Shown here: positions 24,301 to 36,300 of the stretch, one piece after another
Layout of the letters: every line of letters begins with the position of its first letter
Numbering within the stretch: the stretch's first letter is position 1
From: Apostichopus japonicus
Lineage: Eukaryota > Echinodermata > Holothuroidea > Aspidochirotida > Stichopodidae
NCBI RefSeq assembly: GCF_037975245.1
Contig: NC_092575.1
Location: 4,028,501-4,092,500 of the forward strand
Length of the DNA stretch: 64,000 nucleotides
Direction of reading: 5' to 3'
The notes under the pieces: generated by a model
Seen by the model: the letters and a program-made list of their open reading frames with translations, nothing else
Told to the model about the DNA's origin: nothing
Database searches by the model: none
Program-made: the position numbers and the translations under genes

Positions 24301-27300
24301 TTTTACTTTTTTTGTTGTTGGTATTTTAAGATTATTTTTATTGGGTCATTATATGTTTTCACTGTATTTATTTCCTTGCTATCGTTTTTTGTTTTTTGTG
24401 AAGTGCTTTGATACTCTTTTTGATTAAGCGCTATATAAATGACGTATTTATTTATTTTACTCATGCAATCATTAAACACTGGAGATTTCTGAGATTCTCA
24501 AAATGTCTTTCAGGCATGCAAAGTACCATGAGGTTGCTCAAGCCTTCAGACTTTAAAAGGATACTCCAGAGGAAAATTTATTTTTGACTGATGAAAGAGG
24601 AACATATTCTAAGCACTTCTGGTGTAAATTTGCATTCAATTCCTACATAGCTTGTCAAAGATTATACCAAAAGTGAACCTGAAGCAATTAGGTGTGATGT
24701 CACAGTTGCACACATGGCAGCAAACTGTTTTATTTTTCACTCACTTGGTTTGGATTGGATAGGGTTCCAACTTTAGGGGTGGTGAAATTACCAATATACC
24801 AAGGACATATAGTGTGTTCATATTGAGATGTATCCAAGTTTGTGAAGCAGGAAATTGGATGAAAAGTTTTAAAGAATGACATAGAAAGAAATTTGTCAGT
24901 GTGATTTCGATGACATCACACCTGTTTGCTTCAAGTTCTCTTTCGGTGGAAAAAATGTTTCAACTTCAATTGCTGTTATATTGAAAACAGCACATAAGAA
25001 TTGAATTCAAATTCCAACAGAATGCTTACAACATGTTCCCTCTTTCTAAGCTATCCATTTAAGGACCTGTGTGAACTGATCAGTACGAGAATGTGGGATG
25101 ACATGTTTTTGTGGTTTTGATTGAAATGTGAGAGCTTTGCTCTAGGACAAGAAAACCCTGAAACAGCACATTTGCTGCTAATACCCTTGTAAGACTCTAC
25201 CTCAAATGCTTTCTGCAATTTGTACATGCCCACATGCACCAGTAGACTCCAGGCTTGTTCCTCTGCAAGGACCTTCTGTCGAATCCTATGGAGCCTGTCG
25301 TAGATGTGGAGACCCAGACAGGTGAGAATCTCCTCCTGGGCTGCCTCTAGGGTCTTTGCGTGACGTTCCCGACGTCTGTCGAACGAATGAAGAAAATTTA
25401 CAAGTCGGTTAAGCTGGGCAGTGAGTTGGTTTGTAGCTCTTTGATGCCAAATATCTATGATTACCGAGACTTTGTTCAATTGATGAATTAGGAATGAACA
25501 CTCCTCAATGTCTGGGAATAATATCAAAGGGCGCAACCTCTGGGATAGTAAAAGTCTGTATAGCCAAGTAAAATTTGGAGGAAATGACGACCGTTTTCCA
25601 AAATACTGCCCTCATCTTTTATCACCAAAAGCATAATTTAGTGTTCACATGTGGTGATCTGCAATTTCTTCATTTTGCTGGATCATAATAAAATCTTCTG
25701 AACATACTAAAAGGTTTGTGTGAACAAAAACTTGCTATATAACTTTGCTTTTGTGTAGCAAATTTGGTCACCGCTTTCTCCCCGGCATTTTACTTCACGA
25801 TAACAGGTTATTTCAGGCCTGCTGCTACTGGCAGGAATCGAAGAAATGTGCACTTACACTCCGCAGAGATCGGGCTCTGCCCTCTTGACGAGTTTCTCGA
25901 TGTAGTCCGTATCGCAGAGGACGTGGAGGTGATGTTTCCTCGGACAGTATCTGATTCCCTGGTACATCGATGGACAGAAGTCTTTGTCTTTGGGAGGTTC
26001 CTGGTTCTGGACCAGAATGTGGAAGGCAGTCATGACCTTTGACTTACACTCACTACAAAATCTGTCGACGAGACAAGAGAAGAAAAATAACAGTCAGGAC
26101 TCTTCTTGAATCCCATCTAGGACTACCTGTTGTAAAAACTCACCTCTTTCCTAAAATATTGATGATAATCAAGTATTGAATAGTAGTAATATACCTACTG
26201 TGATATTTCACCACACAGAATATAAATCTGCCACATCATAGAGGTGTTTATGAGTATCGTAATTTGGCTGCCTAAATTTACAGATGCAGATCTAAACCTG
26301 ATATGACCCCCTCTAAGTATGTTTCCTCTTCAATGACTTTTGACATTATATTAAGCATCGTTACTTGGATTTCATTAAAGGAATCAGCAGCTGCTTGCAA
26401 TTAAACAAAATAAATGTAACAAATCTACCAAGTATTGCTCAGAATAAGATTGCAAAAATTCACATAAAGCTCTTGTTCACCAAATAAACAAGGAATAGAG
26501 AGAAATTCATGATCTGAGCTAAAATTCTTAACTTGAATTTGTCAACTGGTTACTCTCCACTGAGGTATTGATGACATCTAAGCATTAAATTTGCAAACTT
26601 TCAACAAACTTGGTGACATTTCCTTCATCGTTTAGAAATGAAAACTGACTCGTCAGTTTCCAAAATTCAAAGTCATCGGACAGAATTGTCAAATACTGTC
26701 AAAGTTTTTTTTACCAAAATCACTTTTCTGAGGTACCTGTAATAATCACTCACCTGTGCTTACTGAGATAGGCATCAGTGGTTCTCTTCAGTTCACAGGA
26801 GGATATCGTTATGACTTCCTCACGACAAGGTGTTTCCATGGCTTCCCAAATATCTTCCCAATTTCTAATTTAAAAAAAAAAAAAAAGTTTTAATGAAATT
26901 TTTTTTATTTATTTATTTTTTTTTTAGATCATTAAATTGCGCCTCTATAAAGATGAAGAAAAAAGAAAATGGAGAAAAAGAAAGAATCTTCTTTTTGTTA
27001 AAATTTTTTTTTGACAGAGCAACATATTAAAGCATAATGCAAACCCCAAACTATAAGTAAACAAAGGAACAAGGAACAGCAGAAATTAGAAACCACTGGG
27101 ACTGAGACACATCTGGACTTACCTATTTACCTAATTTAAGTGTCATAAAGGTATTGTTTTTCAAAGCAAGCCTGTCAGTACTGTCCACTTCAACAACTTG
27201 TGATAATTTACTAGTTTGCAGGTATGTGGGAAAACAAATGACTGGGTCTTGTCTTAAAAAGTTATATATTACATATGACAGCTTGCATCACCATCAAACC

Positions 27301-30300
27301 CCTACCCCTCTCTTTGCAACCCCCCCCCCCTCAAACAATGAGACCACAACAACAGATGGACTGAGAATAACAGGTGACTACATTTTAATATTTAGGATTC
27401 AATGTTTTGTTACATAAGTATAAAAGAATACTAACCATTTGGTAACTTTTTTCAAGAAGATAAAAATATTTATTCATTTTATCTGTCCTCACCTTCCTTG
27501 CTTCCCATTCACACCAAATCAAAATGATGTGTAGAAATACAAGTACTCAGCTTTAGTTTGAGGAGTTTTGTTTCCAAAAGCCGATTATAACCAAACCATC
27601 CCCATGATCACAAGATAAAATATTGTTGCTTACGAGAGTAGTCTGACTTTGTGGTTATCCAAGGAATGTAACTGACACCTCTTGTTTCTCCTGTTCTTGT
27701 GAATGCTATCCACTATGTCGTTCAGCTTTGGTCTGAAACAGAGAAAGTTTTAAAAATAAAAATTAAAGAGGAAAAGAAAAGTATGAATGGTATTATTGGA
27801 CAACTTTTACAGTTTTTGTCCCTTCTGTAACTGTTACTTGTCTTTTAACCTCTGAAGAAGATCCTGCTAGGATCGGAACGTCAGGCCAACATTCTTTTAC
27901 ACACAACTTTTACAGTCTTCGGTAGTAAAATGAATTCCTGGATATCAATGGGGCAATAATAAATCTCACCCTTGAACTCTTTGGTTGGAATACAGTTGCC
28001 TGGTCTCGCAGAGTCTTTAATGGGTTACGCAGACACTTTAGAAATATAACATTTTGAAATGAAGGGAATAAGAATGGGGTGTAGTTAAGGGTCTATCAGA
28101 ATTGCTGGTCTAAGGTAAGGAAGGCTATTTAGCAACATAAACTTCACCCATGAACACTTAGGACAGAGTACAATTACCTTGTGTCAGATAGCACCTCCTG
28201 GGTAACAGACATTATCTGAAAAGTGCGACTCTGGAATGAGGAAGGCGTGGGGAGAGGGGTGTAGTAAGGATCTAACATGTTTGCCGGTCTAAGGTGATAA
28301 GTTTATTGGTGATATATATCTCACCCTTGAACACTTAGGATGGAAAACAGTTGCCTCATGTCGTAGAGTACTTCATGGGTAACAGACATCTCAGCTCTGG
28401 GGGTGATGAGTAGCGGTTCTGTGGCATGGGTCAGCTGCTGTTCCTTCAGACGGTTGAAGAGCTCCTCCATACTGAAGAGAGAGAGAGACAAACAAGAAAA
28501 CAAAAATCAAACCGCTGTCAAGGCAACCCATTTTGCTAAGTGTCTTGCACCCTTTTGGAAACACTTTGATGCTTTTTGGCTAATCAGTCCATGTCTGGAG
28601 TTTGAATTATACTCCAGCTGCACAAAATTTATTGTGTACAGTATATATTAACAATTTCTGTAAACCTTGTTGGAATGCAAAGATATAATCTACACAAAAA
28701 GAACAAAAGGAAACACAACTGTACCCAAAGGTTCATGCATGTAGGCTATTAGCCTAACACAATAATATATAACGATTACAGTACTGCAGTTGGTATGCCT
28801 AAGCAGCAGCTTCCTGTAATAGCCAGTGTGGACATCTTGCCAGGTTTAATCAAGTTACTTATACAAATTTCTCTGCTCAGTCTAGAAGAAAGTTTTATCT
28901 TTTTTATTTTTTTCTTCTTATTTAGTCATAAATCAGCCAAGTAGTGCATAATCACATCTAGGTATGTCTGCCATAACATTTGCAGTAGAGTAGGTTCTTG
29001 GGTAGTGAATGATACTTGTTTCAAAATGGAACAGACAATCCTAACATGTTAGACAATTTGGAGTCACATTAATGTCACTCTAACCCTAACCCTAATGTTG
29101 TTTTTGTTCCAGCATAGAGTACTTAATGACAAAAGCCCAGAGGGAGATTTTTGAGCTGCAAATAGGCTCTACATTAATAGAGAAGCAATCCCAACCAATC
29201 TTAAAATGTTTGTGCAAAAGAAAAATCCTGCAGACAACCTCTTTAGGCATCTGTTCAGATGTTAACGCAGATCTCCTAATTTAATGCAAAACTTAAGAAT
29301 GAAAGCCTCCCAAAGGACGGGACAGAATATTTTTTTTTTCAAGTTTCTAAGCCTGATTCCATCTTTAACATTCCAAGTTACTGTATCTCTTTTTTTTTGT
29401 AACTCTTTCATATTGTGATCACTGATAATAGACTATATTTAACTCATGATACATTATCCTCTCCATTTGATGGCTTCAAAGAATTAGGTTATCAAATGTG
29501 GTAAAAAAAAATAGGAACATCAAGTCAGATTTAAAACAAAATGTTACAGTTATATCCGTGGTGAACATAATGTGATAATCCCTCCCCCCCCCAGGCCCTG
29601 CCCCCTCATCCCTGTTTATAGATGGTACTTAAATTTATGTGATAAAGAAAAATCCTACAAACAACTTAATTATTCAGACATCTATTACCAAAGATCAAAT
29701 CTCCTAATGTAGAACAATAAATTGGACAAGTCTCCCAAAGGAGGTGACAGAATATTATTTTCAGTTCTCTTACCCTGATTCCAAGCTATCTCTTTAGTAA
29801 CTCTTTCATGTTGTGATCACTCGATTATGAACTTTATTTTATTCATGATGTATCCTCTCCATTTGATGTGTCTTTAAAAATTAGGTTATAAAATGTGCCA
29901 ATTAAAATAGGAATACCAGACAGACTTAAAACTAATGTTACGTCTGTGGTGAGAATAAAAGGATAAACCTCCACACCCCACTGAAAACCCTGAACTTTGT
30001 TTACAGACAGTACAAATTCAAACAGAATTCCTGAAAGCTGTTGCATTTCGTACATGTGCACAAGCCAATGTTTGCATTAATCCTTTAGTATTTAACATTC
30101 ACCTGTAAGATTTATGGCTGACAACTCAACAGGTAGAAACTGCTTTCCTTTTCATTTCCAGCCAAAATCTGTTTTCAGTTTTTCAACTGGAAACGGTCTT
30201 CAATAGCACTTCAACAATTATGATGTCCACAGAAAGGTAGTATGAAAGATTTATGCGAAATTCCTCTCGTGTCAGTAAAGTTATATGGTATTTTTTAGTG

Positions 30301-33300
30301 CCATGTGAACACACACTGTAAGTGATTTTTTATTAGTATTTGTTCATATTTTTCATCAGGTAGCCTTCTTTTATTGCGAGACAGTTTGACGACGAACCTA
30401 TATAATACAACCAGAATGATTTTGCTTCAATTCGAGATATCCTTTAAAAGGTACGACGACTTTAAAGTAGTTTACCTTCTTCGGCAACCGACGCACGGAA
30501 CGCAGTCTTGTAGTGATGAGCTGAAGATGTCTCCCCTCGGGACCATGAGAGCAGCAGCCAACTCATCTCTAGAGAGAAGCGCAACTTTCTGGAGGAAGTA
30601 ATTGAAAGTAATGAGACGCATGATACCATTATAATTAACATTTCACATTAGAGCTCCTTCCCCCACCTCCTTCCCCCCCAAAAAAAAAGAAAGAAAGAGA
30701 AGGCTTGAAAAACAACGTACACATGGAAAACTACCTTTTTAAACTTTGCAAACAAGCCTCCCATCCCTTGCCAGTAATGAGGAGAAGTGAACATACTATA
30801 GTACAAACACTTTTTGAGAAAGCTGACGGCAAAAACATACCAGAACAGCAGCATGGAGGTGTCGATGACTTCAATTCAAATATAGACTTCTGCTTGTTCA
30901 CCAGAAATAGCTATCATAATATAAATTATAAATGTACTGATTTCTACCATGAGATGCTTAATACTGTAAGTTTTCAGAGTTTGACCTCTGGTGACCTTTG
31001 ACCTCCACCAGAAACATTAGGGTTCTTCCTCTCAATGTGACATATCTACATACCATGTATGAAAGTATCTATGATTCCTGTCACGAGATATCATGTTTAA
31101 AAGGATTTCAGTGTCTGACATCTGGTGACCTCGATGATTTGACCTCCACCAAAAACAATAGGGTTTCTTCCTCTTAACATGACGCATCAACATGAATAAA
31201 GAAAAGTATCCATGGTTCCTACTTTGAGATATTACCAAGCTGGATGTTTACACAACACACACACACACACATACACGCCATCATGACTTCAATGGTATAT
31301 AACTGTTATCATGGAAACCAAAAATGGCAGCTGTAAGTTACTGTACGACCTTCTTGAAATAGTTTGTTCAGATTTTCTCACTAAAATCTTTCCAAAAATG
31401 GGTGTTTTTTTATTCATATTTATCATTCACACAATGGAGGGTTCACATTTCATTAAATATATATATATATGCACTAAGGATATATTATGAAGAACAATAG
31501 GGAACATCCTTATCAACTTGGACTGAAACAAATAGCACTTTGGAATCCACCCTTCGCATGACCCCCCCCCCCCCCCGATTATATTTGGCACTTTAGACAT
31601 AAAGTATAAGGATGGTTATGACAGACTTGACAGTGCTCTCTGATAGTTGGTACACAATACACATCTTGTTCAAATGTATTGTTGTCATCATCCAGATTCA
31701 CACAATATATATATACAATACTTAGTAGCTGACATTGCATTAAAGCTGCAACTGAAACTTTGATGATTAAAAGATTGAATTTAAACATCACTTCGCTCTG
31801 TGTACCATTTCAACTATAAGGGTTAATGTTGGTGGTATTGTTGGGGTAGGTGCACTGGTATAAAATCAATGCGATATACTGTATGGTCTGTGCGCCAAAA
31901 GTCAAATTCCAGAAAGTCTCCCATTACCCTTTACACCACAGTGACTGCCTTGTACAACTATTATTTAAAGGGATGCAGTCTTGTAGGTTCTTGTAAGTTT
32001 GCTGTATGACAAACACACATGTGCCAAAGTGTGAAAAAAATCACTACAGCAAAGTTGTTGCAAACATGGTGACTTGAACTCTGTTCAAATTTTGGTACCT
32101 CGGGGGCCCAAGCATTAACTCCCAAAATGATGGAGTAAATGTGATTTCTATGATATCAATTTTTCTTTGCGAGCCAGCAATTTCAGGAAATTATTATTCA
32201 ACAAGTCTACTTTGAACTGTTTGTATTGCACCTCACCTGAGCAACAAATGAAGTAAAAATGTATACTTGCCAAAGTATTTTCTCTTTAATAGCACATGCC
32301 AAGTTTTCTGACAATTTATCAATTGCTTATGATTTCATTAAAGAAATAACTAAGCCATGTAGACCACCATTTAATACCAGAAAGAAGGGACACCTTGTAG
32401 TGTTTTAGTGCTGCTCATACAGTACAATATTTGGAGTCACTAAGGTTTAAATATCATCATTGAGTCATTTGAACTTGATCAAGATAATACAGCATTCTTA
32501 TCCTGCCATAGGACTGACAGGAGCACAACACTAATCATAAGACATTACATAGTCTGTATACCACATACTCCCCTAAACTCCACTAAGTAGTGGTCTGTCC
32601 ATTTGCAATGGCCAAAATTTCTGTTTGGACAACCAAAATCAGACGGTGGTCATATGACGGGCTACTAGTTGTTTACATCAATTTCAGATTGCATTGTAAA
32701 TACATGTACTGTAAATACATATTGCTCCTACAATGTAAATATTGATCATCATTTGTTATTTATGAAAACCAGATTTGTTGTTCAGACAATGGAAACATAA
32801 AACATAGAACTTGGTTGTTTGAGAGACGACCAGGTAAACTTCTTAATTTTTTTCCCCTCAAGTAGCTTCTTATTTGAAGGAAGAAAAAGTGACAAAACTT
32901 TGATGCAGTACAAAGTGGCAAAATGATAGATTGCAAAAAGTATAGAATGTTATTTTATTGTTTAAACTAAAATTTATGCATCTTCTTAAGTTCTTTAGCC
33001 ATGTGAATCTTGGAAATTTTATAACGAGATTGAAAATGAGCTGCTTACCAATGGAAATCATACCTGTTAAATTAAATGTAATACAGTACTGTACCTACAA
33101 TGCTGACATCCTTAATTGCTAAATTTGTTGCAAATGGAAAGTTATGTCTTTTGGCAATGAATATAGAGGAAGCTTGCCAACATATAAATAACCTTGAACA
33201 TAATAGAAAAAAAAAGTGGGAAAAACAGAGCTAATGTTAGACTTACCTCCATGAAAGCGTTGATCACCTGATGACCATATTTATAACAGGCGTCACCTGT

Positions 33301-36300
33301 GTGATTACAAGTCAGAGCATCTATCTCTGGCATTTCCATAATCATCTGAAAATAAAGAAGAGATAAAAGGTTTATTGGATGGGTCTCTGGGCAGTGAAGG
33401 CATGGTTGTGTGGAATGGGAGGGGTTGTGTGGAAGAGGAGGGATGAGGGGCAGTGTGGAAGGGGAGGGGTGAGAAAGCACTTGACAAATTGGAAAGAAAA
33501 CATAAACAGGTACAACTGGATGTGGCTGTTTAGGCACTGTTATTACAATTACTACAGTTAAATATCTTTTCCAAAGCTGCAAAGTCACAAGCACTGATCA
33601 ACTAGTGGACTGATTCATACTGTTTTAGTGGACTGGTAAAGACTGAAACTGAAGGAGGAGAAGGTGGCAGTTAAGGAAATGTAGGAAATGACGACAAAAG
33701 GTAAAGATGACAATTGTCTAAATATTGCAACTTATAAACTGTGCACAGAACAAGTCTGACAAACTGTACTACAGTATATATGACAACATTGAATCCCCTT
33801 TCATTCACATCATCATGAATGTCTTTTCTTCTTATTGGGATCTCTCTATCTTACAGTACCTCCCCTAACCATGAAATAAGAGAGCGGATGTCGCCCCATA
33901 AACAATAGATTGCTGTGATTGGAAGGATGGTTATTTGCAGTTATTGTAATTGGTACAGTAACTCAAGGTTACAAAAAAAAAACTTTAAACCAAATGTACA
34001 GTAGATCTATGCAAAACTCAGAGGCCTTCCCCCAACTTAGTGTACAGTACTTGTGAGCATTGTGCGGGATCCTGATCCCGTAGTCCCGATCACAGTGCAA
34101 TGTGTCACTAGTACTATAGTAAAGGCTTCGTAATTGACGCACCCCCGTAATTGACGCACCTTCAATTATTACTAGCAACGATAAAGAAGGCCACCTAAAC
34201 TTTTTGCAGTCAAGCAGAATTATATATTTCATGAGTTTGAATCCATTTCAGCTATTTGCTGACCAAATTGTGGTATTTTTTAAGCTTTTAACACCCTCCC
34301 CCCAGTTTTACACATTTTTTGGACATTTGGAAATCTTACTCCCTAAAAATAACCAAAATTAATTCAAAATGATACCACTACTCTCTGGGACCTGACCTGT
34401 CTAAGCTTAGAGGTTCAGAGCATAGCAAACGGCATCCAAAGTCAATGGATGTATACTTAGGCCTACAATACAGTTAGCTTATCGACGCATGTGTCAATTT
34501 AGGGGTATGAAAGAACTTGACACAGCAGACATTTTGTGGTCAAATTCTTCTCAATTGTACGTTGCGTAAGCACAGAACAATAAATATTTTGAGATCATTA
34601 CATTTCTAAGGAACTACACATATGAAAAGTGCATGCAGTTGGGTGATTTTGATTTTATGTTGACCGACATCGTCAATCCAATCCTTAAGTGCGTCAATTA
34701 TGCGGTCACACTAATTAGCGTCAACTCACGACAACTCACGACAACTCAAGACAACTCAAGACAACAGGCTTAAAATAACATCAAATACCATCAAATACAA
34801 CTGATGTTATCAGAGTATATCTGGAAACACGTTTAAAACTGACTGGAACCAGCGTGCATACAGATCTTTCACGGGAAAAAATGTTTTTGTCGTAAAAATC
34901 GCCAACTTTTTTCTAACGTTGAATTAGACGACGTGATGCTATTGCGCTTGCGCAATGCCATCGGACCGAACCATTATAATATGGGTGGGTTTGTGCTAGG
35001 TTTGGAAAGTACCTTGTGTACAGTGTCGGTAAGGTGGGTTGTCGTACTAATAAAGCACCAAAGTATGGTGAACAGTGTTCGACTTATGGCCAAAAAATTG
35101 CATAGCAACAAATTTTGACAATTGCTATACAATATTTTTGTTGCATAGCAGTTCCCCAATATTGAATAGCAGTTTTGAAATTACCACAAAACGGACCAAA
35201 TGTTGGCGATCAATGTATTAACTAGAAAATGTTTGTTTATTATTATTATTATTTATACTAGTGTTGCTACGATAATCGTTTTCAATATCGGTATCGGCCG
35301 ATATTTGCAATATCGGCAGCATATCGGTATCGGTAAAATTTTGCCTAATTGCCGATAACAGCAAACCGATATTGAACTTTTCTTTTTAACAGCAGAGCTA
35401 CCTGTACTTATTTTTACTTGCAATGATTTGTTAATCTGCCCAAGACGATCCATTTCTTTAGCGTCAGTTAAACTCAGATTCATTTTCGATTAATATCCAT
35501 GGAAACCTGACTCCGTAACATCTAAAAACACGTCTACGGCGCGCGAATATAACCATTGACCTTCGTGAACCTTGGCCTACACACAGCATTAGTGCAGCAT
35601 ATATACACTGTACTAACCATTCATTTCCTCAAAGGCCTCCGTGAAAACCTTGAACATGATGCATACAGTAACTGCACAGTTCAACAGTGTTGGAAAACCT
35701 TGTTCAATTTCCCGCGAACACAATGCCGATTTCCCGCCGGTGTTCGCCTGCCTAGCACGCGTAACGTGCGAGCATAAAGGCGTGGTGTCCAGGGGCCCGT
35801 CTTAGGGCTATGGTGGGGTCACGGGGTAGAACCCCTCGTGGGGATCCTTGGGGCGAAAGCACCCGAAAATTGTCATTTTTTGGGATGACTGGCGATGAAA
35901 AAATTCGCAGTTGAGGATGCAAAATACTGTCAACTTTTTTTTATTTAAATTGTCACGAAACTGATGAAAATTTTAAAATGACAAGTTAAAGTAGCTGTAT
36001 TATGTTATAAAATGAAAAGAGATTTAATCTGTCTTTCAATCTTTAAAAAGTGCAACTTACAAAACTTCCGATATTATGAAACAAACAACGTTCAGCAAAG
36101 CCCCGTTTCTAGACTGCCTAACAATGAATAGCGTGCACTATGCGTACATTTTTACAACTGCAGTGTTTAACCCTATACCTAACTACTGTACCACGGTACA
36201 TGTGCTGCGAATTTGCCCAGGTACCTTCCCAACAACTGTGAGCTCATCCCCTGTATAACACCTGTTTGTTAACATTTTTTGGCACGTTGCCAGGGAACCT

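Noticed and set aside
29084-29098. Telomere or internal telomeric array
   Set aside because: Only about two and a half CCCTAA units.
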